Assembly: GCA_949987565.1 (NCBI GenBank)
Contig: OX465102.1
Location: 14,871,020 to 14,935,019, forward strand
Length of the DNA stretch: 64,000 nucleotides
Source of the DNA: Luidia sarsii
Taxonomy: Eukaryota; Echinodermata; Asteroidea; Paxillosida; Luidiidae
Direction: 5' to 3'
Shown here: positions 10,701 through 18,097 of the stretch, piece by piece
Layout: each line of letters opens with the position of its first letter
Position numbering within the stretch: position 1 is the first letter of the stretch
Made by a program: the position numbers and the translations under genes
Notes under the pieces: model-generated
Database searches by the model: none
Told to the model about the DNA's origin: nothing
What the model saw: only the letters and a program-made list of their open reading frames with translations

Positions 10701-11151
10701 GGCAGGGCACCCAGGCTAGTTGGTAGAGCCACCCAGGCTAGTTGGTAGAGCCACCCAGGCCAGTTTGCTGAGGCACCCACGCCATTTGATAGAGGTACCC
10801 AGGCCAGTTGGCAGAGGCCCCCTGGCCAGTTGGCAGAGGTACTCACCCACGCCATTTGATAGAGGTACCCAGGCCAGTTGGCAGGGCACCCAGGCTAGTT
10901 GGTAGAGCCACCCAGGCTAGTTGGTAGAGCCACCCAGGCCAGTTGGTAGAGCACCCAGGCCAATTCGCTGGCCACCAAGGCCAGTCAGGAGGAAACCGTC
11001 ATCAGTCCGTGTCGGGGGTTCAAATCCTACTTACGGGGAGCCTTCAGGTTCAATCCAAATCTAATTCCTTTTTCTTTTTTCTTCTTCTTCTTTTCCCCTG
11101 TTTGTTTTTTTCTATTCCCAGCGATCGATTGCCAAGTGGTTGGGGAAGTAG
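1..11151 (+). CDS. NUMA1: NuMA (nuclear mitotic apparatus protein) gene, 3' part
   Basis: NuMA gathers microtubule minus ends at spindle poles and links cortical LGN/Pins to dynein during mitosis. Ten coding exons can be joined in phase: 1-1731, 2995-3100, 3903-4026, 5317-5524, 6485-6817, 7201-7505, 8570-8719, 9174-9383, 9809-9973 and 11122-11151 (TAG). They give 1119 residues, and the reading frame is open from base 3, so the gene starts before the window. Residues 1-650 are Glu/Gln/Leu-rich coiled coil. The tail carries the block GDCEEEPEAFEWDRISELQ followed by RRNTLCRPHL, which I recognise from the vertebrate NuMA tail, and a later block RRDSVAFSIGFSPKP with basic Ser/Thr-rich sequence, also as in vertebrates. 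The coiled coil alone would be non-specific; the tail makes the call. The last 9-residue exon is the least certain part. Confidence 0.9.
2005..2600 (-). mobile_element. tRNA-derived SINE copies, minus strand, in NuMA intron
   Basis: On the minus strand bases around 2040-2110 read as a tRNA-like head: 'ctctcagatggttagagt' (box A-like) and 'ggtcttgggttgaattcc' (box B-like), followed by the 'ccagg/tccagtc' end. The adjoining sequence 'aaggccaccatttaagg' recurs beside every copy in the window. A second, decayed copy lies near 2530-2580. A body with 'gctgctgtagccaggtttac' lies at about 2260-2330. Confidence 0.65.
2766..2968. repeat. (CCTGC)n pentanucleotide array
   Basis: About 40 near-perfect copies of CCTGC, with a few variants (CCTGT, CCTGCTCTGG), end about 26 bases before the acceptor of NuMA exon B. 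Open frames through it on both strands are only the translated repeat. Confidence 0.95.
2995..3100 (+). CDS. NUMA1: NuMA exon B: coiled coil, after a CCTGC repeat
   Basis: The acceptor is TTACCTCAG|ATGAAC and the donor CG|GTAAGA. The exon encodes DELAKRKEQMQRIQQQFEEM and then YAKATAANQELQNQK, continuing the rod in phase with both neighbours. The acceptor lies only about 26 bases after a (CCTGC)n array. Confidence 0.8.
3903..4026 (+). CDS. NUMA1: NuMA exon C: end of coiled coil
   Basis: The acceptor is CCCTCACAG|GGAGG and the donor GAG|GTACGG. It encodes EEVARLEQEAERLREELASL and the following charged heptads, the last clear coiled-coil segment of the protein. It ends in phase 0. Confidence 0.8.
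4088..4455. mobile_element. MITE family A, copy 1
   Basis: The terminal inverted repeats are TTAAAGCCCCTACACAACAT and its complement ATGTTGTGTAGGGGCTTTAA, 368 bp apart. Both ends carry TTAA, as in elements that duplicate TTAA on insertion. The interior matches the element at 11433-11811 in the opposite orientation. It lies in the NuMA intron right after exon C. Confidence 0.85.
4795..4992 (-). mobile_element. MITE family C, partial copy
   Basis: This is the reverse of the elements near 25.9, 35.5 and 38.9 kb. Shared segments include 'cagacatagagggcagcatt', 'caaccacgtcatgagaaaa' and the terminal 'aaatggtgtaccattccttt'. It is shorter than the full copies. Confidence 0.6.
5317..5524 (+). CDS. 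NUMA1: NuMA exon D: start of the Ser-rich tail
   Basis: The acceptor is CACTCTCAG|CTGGAG. The donor CAGT|GTAGGT was chosen because it alone gives the phase-1 end needed by the next exon. The exon moves from helix (LEFTKRLMEAG) into an acidic, Ser-rich linker containing SVCSMDSLEDGALDLADLD and ASVASNASISSTDSSRS. Confidence 0.75.
5845..6390. repeat. Minisatellite of AGACAGAGAGAGATAGATTGACAAA units
   Basis: A long purine-rich tandem array is built from 'gacagagagagatagattg' and 'acaaagacagaaacagaca' blocks in varying order, ending in a G-run near 6390. It fills the NuMA intron before exon E. Long Leu/Ser-rich frames on the minus strand are translated repeat. Confidence 0.9.
6485..6817 (+). CDS. 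NUMA1: NuMA exon E: Ser/Arg-rich tail
   Basis: The acceptor is CCCTTCAG|GCACC and the donor ACAG|GTGAGA. It encodes TYTIQIHSERSTPCNDSR, several 'GRLS/SRLG' repeats and a basic end (ASMRQSKVSRRTTG). The matching region of vertebrate NuMA binds microtubules and LGN; exact LGN-binding residues cannot be assigned here. Confidence 0.75.
6860..7130. repeat. Minisatellite of TGACTGTGACATCACCACC units
   Basis: About a dozen imperfect copies of a 17-20-bp unit (tgactgtgacatcaccacc and variants) are followed by a CTCTCTCC tract leading to the acceptor of NuMA exon F. The array starts just after exon E. Confidence 0.85.
7201..7505 (+). CDS. NUMA1: NuMA exon F: signature conserved tail block
   Basis: The acceptor is CTCCCATCAG|GCCG and the donor AAG|GTGCGT. 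It encodes GRAGFFLVGDCEEEPEAFEW, DRISELQRRNTLCRPHL and QTSYPVE. This block aligns without gaps to the vertebrate NuMA tail (pattern G-x-x-x-F, E-P-E, W/D-R-I-x-E-L-Q-x-R-N, C-x-P-H-L, Y-P-x-E). It is the strongest evidence for the gene's identity. Confidence 0.9.
7640..7770. repeat. Fold-back element with ACGTTTCGA core, copy 1
   Basis: It contains 'gcggggacaccatgt', 'aactcgacgtttcgaacagt' and 'gtactctgttcgtcttcagg', the same layout as at 12.2, 21.3, 34.7, 45.6 and 57.9 kb. It lies in the NuMA intron between exons F and G. Confidence 0.6.
8095..8215 (+). mobile_element. tRNA-derived SINE copy
   Basis: It reads 'ggcccagatggtaagagcac' then 'gtcccgggttcaagtccc', the box A and box B spacing of a tRNA-like RNA polymerase III promoter. 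The anticodon-arm region is the family's usual 'tacgcaaaaccaaagg'. It lies in a NuMA intron. Confidence 0.7.
8570..8719 (+). CDS. NUMA1: NuMA exon G
   Basis: The acceptor is CCTTCTCAG|ATGAGG and the donor AAG|GTAGCT, both phase 0. It encodes 50 residues including a six-proline stretch (HAMPPPPPPDAK) and a Ser-rich end. It is low-complexity tail sequence with no motif I can name. Confidence 0.75.
8975..9130. repeat. Fold-back element with GGTCCTGCTAGGATCGAAAC core
   Basis: The sequence 'gggcctgacgtttcgatcct' (8982 on) is repeated inverted as 'aggatcgaaacgttaggccc' (ending near 9059), giving a strong hairpin. A downstream tail 'cagtaagcagtttgcaacat' recurs at 9.45, 9.58, 14.27 and 39.55 kb. 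Confidence 0.75.
9174..9383 (+). CDS. NUMA1: NuMA exon H: poly-serine (AGC) exon
   Basis: The acceptor is CCCCACAG|ACTGGC and the donor CTGAAG|GTAGTA, phase 0. Runs of AGC codons give Ser-rich sequence such as SIKSSSSSKGSSSSSSSI, followed by a basic part (RRAGVLRASTKSNRGPKP). It looks like triplet-repeat expansion inside a disordered tail. Confidence 0.75.
9440..9715. repeat. Decayed copies of the GGTCCTGCTAGGATC repeat
   Basis: It contains 'gaggaaggtcctgctaggat', 'caaaacttcaggccctcctt' and 'cagtaagcagttt' again, plus 'ctcaacgtgatcaacactga', a segment also found at 8845-8870. These are older fragments of the repeat at 8975-9130 in the next NuMA intron. Confidence 0.6.
9809..9973 (+). CDS. 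NUMA1: NuMA exon I: conserved C-terminal basic block
   Basis: The acceptor is CACTGCCAG|GAGGAG and the donor AGG|GTGAGT, phase 0. It encodes EEDNRRDSVAFSIGFSPKPQ and then a Lys/Arg-rich stretch ending ATPGATPGKKSKR. Vertebrate NuMA ends in a similar order: R-R-x-S-x-A-F-S-I, a basic region, then an 'ATP' motif. The basic clusters could act in nuclear import or DNA/microtubule binding. Confidence 0.85.
10355..10965. repeat. Tandem array, 179-bp higher-order unit of tRNA-D-arm-like repeats
   Basis: A 179-bp unit is repeated: its 'gccagtttgctgaggcaccc' marker occurs at 10401, 10580 and 10759. Inside each unit are 18-24-bp sub-repeats, mostly 'ccaggccagttggcagaggc' or 'ccaggctagttggtagagcc'. AGTTGGTAGAGC is the usual tRNA D-arm/box A sequence. 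It lies in the last NuMA intron. Confidence 0.9.
11122..11151 (+). CDS. NUMA1: NuMA terminal exon (nine codons plus stop)
   Basis: The acceptor is TCTATTCCCAG|CGATCG after a T-rich tract, and the frame reads RSIAKWLGK then TAG. Phase 0 matches the exon before. The exon is short and lacks homology support, so it rests on splice signals and phase. The alternative is intron read-through past 9973, which would add a non-conserved tail. Confidence 0.55.
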   Translation, partial: RSIAKWLGK

Positions 11152-11432
11152 TCCCATGTCCTCCAGTTGCCAAAGAGACAGAGACCGCGGCGCAGCAGTG
11201 GAGAGCTGCGACATAAAAGATTAGAAGAATGAATTATTTGCAGTTGTTCCGGATCTTGTACAGTGATTTCATTCGCAAGTTTTATTTAGATCACCAAATA
11301 GAATTTACAGCAGAATCCATTTTTTTTTTTTTTTTTTTAGATTTGTGCACAGTCTGTATTAGGGGGAATCAGCAAAAGCTTCCTTTGTTGTTTTTAATTT
11401 GTTTAAAAGTTTTGACTTCAAATAATTTTGAC

Positions 11433-11811
11433 TTAAAGCCCCTGCACAACATTGGTAACATTGGAAACCAAAAAATGTTCACAGATTTACATGAAACTTA
11501 TACAATTTGAAGATGGTTATAGTAGAGAAACCTCTTACTGAAATATTTCTGCCTAAAATGTTGTATTTTGGGAGAAATGAGTAAAAGAAATAGTTTACGT
11601 CTCACCGAGATCTTAACTATTTTTCGGAACAGTACTGCGTTGAATGCTGCATTTTCCCAAAACAAATGAAAGCGGTTTTCACGATTTTCTCGAGACTCTG
11701 TTCACGGATTGAACTGAAATTTTCACAGGTGTGCCGTTTCATGCATTGTTGGATCAGACAACGTATGGATGCTATTCTTTGACCTCGACCAATGTTATGT
11801 AGGGGCTTTAA
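11433..11811. mobile_element. MITE family A, copy 2 (inverted relative to copy 1)
   Basis: The ends are TTAAAGCCCCTGCACAACAT and ATGTTATGTAGGGGCTTTAA, 379 bp apart. The interior matches 4088-4455 in reverse, for example 'cagaaatatttcagtgagag' against 'ctcttactgaaatatttctg'. It is probably inside the NuMA 3' UTR. Confidence 0.85.
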
Positions 11812-11814
11812 ATT

Positions 11815-12070
11815 GAACAAAGCTGCATCCACTTTGCGTGATTTCCGAGCTGCTGTAGCCAGGTTTACAACCATTGGTTTGTTTGGTTGTTTGGGTAAAT
11901 GCTTCTGACTGGTGCCCCCACCCCGGCAAAGACTAGTTGGCTAGGGCTGGATAGCTCAGATGGTGAGAGTTCCGGTACACAAAACCACAGGTCTTAGGTT
12001 CCGGTCCAGTCAAAGTTGTCCTTGCCATTTCTCAAAATTCTTTTTTGTTGTTATCTGTATATATGATAAA
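11815..12070 (+). mobile_element. tRNA-derived SINE copy with 5' body
   Basis: The order is body 'gctgctgtagccaggtttac', then 'cccggcaaagactagttgg', then the tRNA-like head 'gctggatagctcagatggtg' and 'ggtcttaggttccggtccag'. It is one of the most complete plus-strand copies and abuts the 3' end of the MITE at 11811. Confidence 0.7.
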
Positions 12071-12184
12071 AAAAATTTCAAAATGGATATGACTACACAA
12101 TTAGCAAGAGATGCCCCAAGAGAAATAATCAAAATATATCTAAATAAGATTTAAGGCTTTGCATGGTGGGTGAATCAATATGGG

Positions 12185-12350
12185 AAGGTCTGCGGTGACA
12201 CCATGTATAAGGTCTCTCAAAGGAAGAGGTGTGGTTCTGAAAAGAACCTGAGTGGTAACTCGACGTTTCGACCAGTATGCTCTGGCCGTCTTTTCAGAAC
12301 CACACCTCTTCTTTAAGAGACCTAGTACATGGTGTCACCGCAAACCTTCT
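12185..12350. repeat. Fold-back element with ACGTTTCGA core, copy 2
   Basis: The arms are 'gcggtgacaccatgtataag' plus 'gaagaggtgtggttctgaaa', and the complementary 'tttcagaaccacacctcttc' plus 'catggtgtcaccgc'. The loop holds 'aactcgacgtttcgaccagt' and 'atgctctggccgtc'. It is nearly a perfect hairpin. Confidence 0.8.
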
Positions 12351-12624
12351 CATATAAAAAAAAAATGATTACTATGATGATTTGATCGTGAAGGTTACCG
12401 GTATTTATGGGGCATCTATCTTGTTCATTGGGTTTAAATTGCTGGTGGACTTTTGTACATTTTTGTAAATAGTCAAATTTCTGGTGAGAATCACTTTTGG
12501 GGTTTTGAAGGCAAGAATTTTAGAGCTCTCTTTCTGGCCGCCGCGTGAATTGTATTTTTCTACTCGTGATTGCTGAAATCTATTATTGTAAATATGATTG
12601 ATTCATTTGAAATCTCCCTGTTGA

Positions 12625-13215
12625 CTGCAGCAGGGCTATGTAGGGTCAACAGAATCCCCACAGAATGCACCTTCTGCTGTCATCTTGTGGACTGTCGAGT
12701 GCAGCAGGGTTAGGGTCAACAGAATCCCCACAAAATTCACCTTCTGCTGTCATCTTGTGGACTGTCGAGTGCAGCATGGTTAGGGTCAACAGAATCCCCA
12801 CAGAATGCACCTTCTGCTGTCATCTTGTGGACTGTCGAGTGCAGCAGGGTTAGAGTCAATAGAATCCCCACATAATGCACCTTCTGCTGTCATCTTGTGG
12901 ACTGTTGAGTGTGGCAGGGTTAGAGTCAATAGAATCCCCACATAATGCACCTTCTGCTGTCATCTTGTGGACTGTTGAGTGCAGCATGGTTAGAGTCAAT
13001 AGAATCCCCACATAATGCACCTTCTGCTGTCATCTTGTGGACTGTCGAGTGCAGCAGGGTTAGAGTCAATAGAATCCCCACAGAATGCACCTTCTGCTGT
13101 CATCTTGTGGACTGTCGAGTGTGGCAGGGTTAGGGTCAACAGAATCCCCACAAAATGCACCTTCTGCTGTCATCTTGTGGACTGTTGAGTGCAGCAGGGT
13201 TAGGGTCAACAGAGT
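12625..13215. repeat. 70-bp minisatellite, about 8.5 copies
   Basis: The unit runs 'gggttagggtcaacagaatc', 'cccacagaatgcaccttctg', 'ctgtcatcttgtggactgtc', 'gagtgcagca'. Copies recur every 70 bp with a few point differences (gtcaac/gtcaat, tgtcgag/tgttgag). 'Proteins' starting MHLLLSSCGL are repeat translation. Confidence 0.95.
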
Positions 13216-14308
13216 GCTCTTTCCTCCCACCCATAGTTTGACGCTAGTCAGGTCCCAATGGCATTACGGTATCCTGACGTTTCTAATAGACGCTGACCAT
13301 CTATACACCCCTAGATGTATATATAAATGTGGTAGCAACACTTGCAACAGGGTATCTTTCCATATACAAGTCCCAACTATTCCTATTTTGGAGGAATCAT
13401 TCCTCTTTTGGGGTAAACATTTTATCACTTTTTGCAAGCTCTTGACAACAGATTCTGATTTTTGGCTTGGAAATACCGGTATGTAGCATAAAATCTCTTG
13501 CATACCCGATCCATGAAATGAATTCTGCGCTTACAGTATACTGCAGTATCTCGTCAAGCGAAGAATTCTATCGGGCCACGATGATGTGGTCAATTTGATG
13601 AAAGCTTGTGCTCTTCTCTCGGCTTCCGAAGTTAGTCTTCAAGTGGCTGTCGTTGAGTGCTTTATATTCACCTGTAAAATAGCACAAAGACCTGTCACAA
13701 GTGTATTCAAATTACTGCGAGGCACGTTTGAACCCAAATTAAAGCTGACCTTGTTTTTTTTTTAAAGCTGTATAAACATTGTTTTATCGTTGGACAATCA
13801 CTTGCTGTACAATTTCTGAGTCCAATTAACGTGACAAGTGCCATGGTCTTAGGGGTTTTTGTACTTGATTCCTCGTAGTCATAGCTTTTGTTTGTGTGTG
13901 ATTTTTTTTTCTTGAGACATAAATAAACTGGGAAGCCTTTGCATCTGTATTTCCAGTGTCTACTTTGCCTCGCTTTGCTTTGATTATGATTACCTTTTAA
14001 ACAGACGAGGAAGGCTGGTTTTACGACTAAAATATGGACAATAGGTAGGTAGGCCTTGGGTGGAGGTCACAACCTTACGGCGATGCATTGGCCGTTGCTC
14101 CTCAACCTATGACTGATTACCCGTCCTAAGTTGTGACAGGCCGTATGGTTTCTGTGCATTGCTCATCGTCTTGGAATGGATATTAATTAAGTAACGACGA
14201 GTGTGTTGAAATCGACAGCTGATATGTTTGAATCCCCACTTTCGATGTTTACTATTGGGTCATTTTAGTCAGTAAGCAGTTTGCAACATTTGATTGCATT
14301 TTACTCTC

Positions 14309-14687
14309 AAAGGCCCAATACAGCATTGGGAAGATCGGAAAACATTGATGTCCACAGATTTCCTTCTAATTTACACAGTTTTTAGATGGTCATGATAGAA
14401 TCCTCATGTTGAAATCTTACGGTCTAGGATGCTGTACTTCCCTAGAAATCTTCACTCAAACATCGACAAATAGTTTATTACTCGCAAGTCATAAACTAGC
14501 CTTACAGTTACACTGCAGAAATGGGGCAAAATCTGTGACGTTTTTTTTTTACCTTTTTCTACTTTCTCAGATCACTATTTGAGCTGAAAGCTTCGTAGGA
14601 TTGCTTTTTTGGGATGTTTTACTTTAATGGATTAACACAAACTATGGCAATCCTTTGACCTTAACCAATGTTGTATAGGGCCTTTAA
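14309..14687. mobile_element. MITE related to family A (AAAGGCCCAATACAGCATTGG ends)
   Basis: The left end AAAGGCCCAATACAGCATTG pairs with the right end CCAATGTTGTATAGGGCCTTT. The interior layout (tttacacagtttttagatgg, ttgaaatcttacggtct) parallels family A but is diverged, so it is a separate subfamily. No clear TTAA is present on the left side. Confidence 0.7.
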
Positions 14688-15940
14688 AAGAATGATGTCT
14701 GATCGCTGCAAAACAAATATTTTAATCTAATAATGGGGGGGGGGTGTGACCTCAGGAGAAAGTGAAAGGAGGACTTAAAAAAAATCCCCACGAATTTTCT
14801 CAGAACTGTCTCAGTAACGTCTGTTGCAAGTTCATGGCACATTTTTTGAAGTTGACAGATCAAAGCTCACCGATGTTTGTCACTTTCTAGCCCAAATTTC
14901 CTGCTAGCAATGTAAGTTTGGACCCTCTATGTTTGTACCAATTTTGCATGGGTTGACCAAACGCCGCTAGCGGCGCTATAATATCTTTGTTTTTGACTAG
15001 GGGTGCAGCACACTAATTCCATCCAAGATGGCTCCACCGAGCTGATTATAAGACTTGTGTGGTCAACTTGGGGTTCACTCTTCAGTATGTAATATGCGGT
15101 TAAATGTGGGCCTATTTGGCTGTAGAAGTGGAGGGGTCCATCCCAAAATCCTTGCTTGGACGGCTACACATTTTGGGGGCGTTTTTTCTGGGGCTAATTA
15201 GCAAAACAATCTAATCGGGTAAGGGCATTACAATTGAAAATGATCTGAGAGAGGAAGGTCCAAACTACATTTTTCAGTATAGCTACAAGAACTGAGAGAC
15301 TTTTGGGTGTGGGATAATTAGCTTCGAAAGTGAGTGTAATTTGCACAGTGTAATTCGATGGGAGCTCGATTTAGTGTTCTGCACACCTAGCCCTAGACTT
15401 TTCACAACCGTTTCCTTGAAAGAACCCGCCACGCAAACCTTGGAGCGCGCCCTCTCTCGGTCTTTTGCGGTCAGTCATATGACAAGACGCACTGCGCTGG
15501 TACTCCGCATTGACGGCGGTTCAAATGGCATCGATTTTGTCGGACACCGGCTAAAAAAAAAATCGACTAACTTGCAAATAAATATTGAACTAAAAAAAAA
15601 CTAAAGGGACGCCCATCAACCCATCCTTGAAATCCCGATTTGGTCAGTCGGCTGCACTCCCCTGGCGAAGGACACCAAAGAAAGACTGATGACAACAACC
15701 GTAATCCATTTTCAAGATAATGACAGGTAGCTTGTGACACTTAAATCGACATTTTACCCTGGAAGGTGGGTGTTGGGCTCGGATTGTTGGGGCTAGTTTC
15801 GACCGAGAACTTACAGTTACACTCGCTTGTACTGTAGTTGTAGTTGTACCACTTCACCTCACGGTTTAGAGAAAAACAAGTGTAGTTTGTACAATAATGT
15901 GTCTCATGCAACTTGCAAGGATAGTCCGAGTAACTTGGAC

Positions 15941-16038
15941 CCGACAAGTCACCCTTTTTTAAATCGAAATTTGGAATTTGGAGGGTCACCCGACCCTCCA
16001 AATTCCAAATTTCTATTATAAAAAGGGTGACTTGTCGG
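15941..16038. repeat. Short fold-back element, copy A
   Basis: CCGACAAGTCACCCTTTTTT at 15941 pairs with AAAAAGGGTGACTTGTCGG ending at 16038, and an inner perfect arm AATTTGGAATTTGGAGGGTC pairs with GACCCTCCAAATTCCAAATT. It is preceded by 'agtccgagtaacttggaccc', shared with copies at 17123 and 54282. Confidence 0.8.
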
Positions 16039-17122
16039 TTCCAAAGTGCAAGGAGTAGGACGAAGTGAATAGTGATTAGTGTATCGTGGGAACCCCCGTT
16101 TTCGACGCTACACGTTTTCGACGCTTAGCATTCTAGCTCACATCGCACTATGAAAACAACTCCGTATAACGATCTCAGACTTCATATCATGCAGTTGGTT
16201 TCCTGCTCTTGTCCGTCACCGAAAATGTGGAAATTTAAGGCTTTTCCAGTAGACCAAACTCGTGTTATTCAAAAAGTTGCTCTTTAGGGGTCTATTTTCC
16301 TAGGTACAAAATTGGCAGTTGCTTCGAAGCTCCAGTTTTCTTTATTGTTGGTCCTAAAAAAAATCTGAGTGTACCATAACAAACCCCAACATCCGTAGAA
16401 AAAAAATATATCACGCAACTTGAGGCAGTCCGTTCTGGGTAAAAACTATGGAGGCTACTATAGGGCGTCTCGCTTATATAATTTTTTAAATATTTTTTTT
16501 AATTATTATTTAAAGACAAAAAGTAACATGGCCCAATAGGCTTTTTTTTTTAATGAAAAAAATAAAAGAGCAGCTAGAGAAAGTACCAAGAAGGAGGAAA
16601 TGTGTCTCTTGAGTGAAATTTGGAAAGGTTATAACTGAAGAAGCAGTGAGAAAGAGGATTGTGGAGTTTTTTTTAAACGTCACAAAAGAAGACATCAACA
16701 AGACCAATACGTTTTAAGCATAAATTATGAATGATTTGAGGAAAGTGTTAGAAGCAGTGTGGAAAAACAAAAACAAAGATGAACACAAAAAAACATACAG
16801 GGAAGAATTTAATAGTGCCACACAGCATTTTGAGTTAATTTAAGAATTTATTTTGCGTTTGGCTACACTGGGACACCTTACTAAACCACCACTGACGAAA
16901 ATAGGTGACGGTGCTTACTGCGCGGTGCGCCGCGGACGTCAACAAAAGCGGGTAATCTTACCGAAATGACAGGCTTGATCAACCTTCTCTATAATTATTC
17001 TAATAGTCTGTGGTGTGGACAAAGTGACTGAGACCTCTTTTAGTGTGATACTTTCGTCCACATTGTTCAGTTTGAAGAAAAGTCCTTATATCGTCGAAAA
17101 CCGGTTATTGGAGGATACAACC

Positions 17123-17216
17123 TAGTCCGAGTAACTTGGAGTTGGACCCTTGCAATCGCCCTTTTTACTTTTTAGTTTACTTTTTTTTTGAGGGGTCAGG
17201 CGATAGTAGGGTCCAA
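17123..17216. repeat. Short fold-back element, copy B
   Basis: It starts 'tagtccgagtaacttggagt', then 'ggacccttgcaatcgccctt', and ends 'caggcgatagtagggtccaa'. The arms are less perfect than in copies A and C. Confidence 0.6.
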
Positions 17217-17407
17217 GATTTTCTGTAGGGAAACACGAGTAAATAACGATGTGTTCGACTCCATGACTACCCTCGACCGAAACCCCCAGATGTTACCCAG
17301 TGAAAACACCAGTGAAACGATCCCACACACCCATCTTTTGATTAATTAATTGAGAATCACCGATTTCAATGCTGGTAATTTGTTTTACTAGTCACATTTG
17401 GGGAAAC

Positions 17408-17596
17408 GCAGTGGCTGTTGTTACGGCAGCCGTCCGTGTGGTTCCCTGACTTGATTGTATTTCGTCAGCATTACAGACTGGTTGAACCAGTCTATTATAT
17501 TACTAGCTGATGGTCTGGTTCCAAGAGCTAAACATCCTGACTAATACTGTGAAGTCAGGGAACCACACGGACGACTGCCGTAACAACAGCCACTGC
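17408..17596. mobile_element. MITE with near-perfect 45-bp terminal inverted repeats
   Basis: The left arm begins GCAGTGGCTGTTGTTACGGC and ends GTGTGGTTCCCTGACTT. The right arm is its complement, AAGTCAGGGAACCACAC through GCCGTAACAACAGCCACTGC, with one mismatch I can see. The loop of about 100 bp has its own small hairpin (GACTGGTTGAACCAGTC). It lies about 320 bp upstream of the FHIP1 start codon. Confidence 0.85.
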
Positions 17597-17916
17597 ATTC
17601 GGGAAAAAGGAGAAATTTTCCCTCAGCTCAGGGGATCGAGAAGATTCTATCCCGTCTGCCGAGCAAAAAGGCGGCCATTTTTTTAAAACAAAATTGATGT
17701 CTGGGAACAGGGTGCACACTGCACAGTCTGTACTTAGTACTTAGTAAGTAGTCTTAACCACTTGATCAATACTGAATCTTCTCACCCGCAGACTAATGAC
17801 TGGGATACCCTGAAGTGGAAAACAAAAAAATGGAGGTCAAATAATGAATTCTCGCCGACGATAACGAACGAAAAAAGGAGTCGATCGCTTCGTACGAGTG
17901 ACGCGGGCCCTTGGCC

Positions 17917-18097
17917 ATGAGTCGCCTGATCCGGAGGCTGTCCAATGCCTCCCTCTCCTCCCTGTCGGCCATGGTCACACCCCCCGGCAACGGGCTGCCG
18001 GGCGTGGTGGGATCGGTGGGGCCCATGGACGTGCCCGCCGACGCCGACCCGCAGGCCTGCTTTGAGGTCTTCTGCAGTCACTGGGCACAGATCAAAG
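17917..18097 (+). CDS. FHIP1: FHIP1 exon 1 (start codon)
   Basis: The first ATG in frame gives MSRLIRRLSNASLSSLSAMV and runs into DPQACFEVFCSHWAQIK, which matches the 'DPETC..VF..HW.Q' start of vertebrate FHIP1. The donor is AAAG|GTGAGA. A TTG two codons upstream is in frame but not a likely start. Confidence 0.85.

Larger units (their letters stand above)
11152..13950 (+). other. Probable NuMA 3' UTR
   Basis: After the TAG at 11149-11151 there is no supported coding sequence. The first AATAAA I noticed is at 13922-13927 (cataaataaactgggaagc), which would give a 2.8-kb 3' UTR. That UTR would contain a MITE (11433-11811), a SINE (11815-12070), a fold-back element (12185-12350) and a 70-bp minisatellite. 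The poly(A) call is an inference from the hexamer only. Confidence 0.4.
13951..17407. other. Intergenic DNA between NuMA and FHIP1
   Basis: Apart from the MITE (14309-14687) and fold-back elements (15941-16038, 17123-17216) I see no gene here. 16440-16870 is strongly A/T-rich with no coding pattern. Short frames such as 15341-15604 and 15827-16021 have no recognisable protein. Upstream non-coding exons and the promoter of FHIP1 may lie here but cannot be placed. Confidence 0.5.

Noticed and set aside
12625..13215. CRISPR-like array
   Set aside because: Direct tandem units with no unique spacers, in an animal genome.
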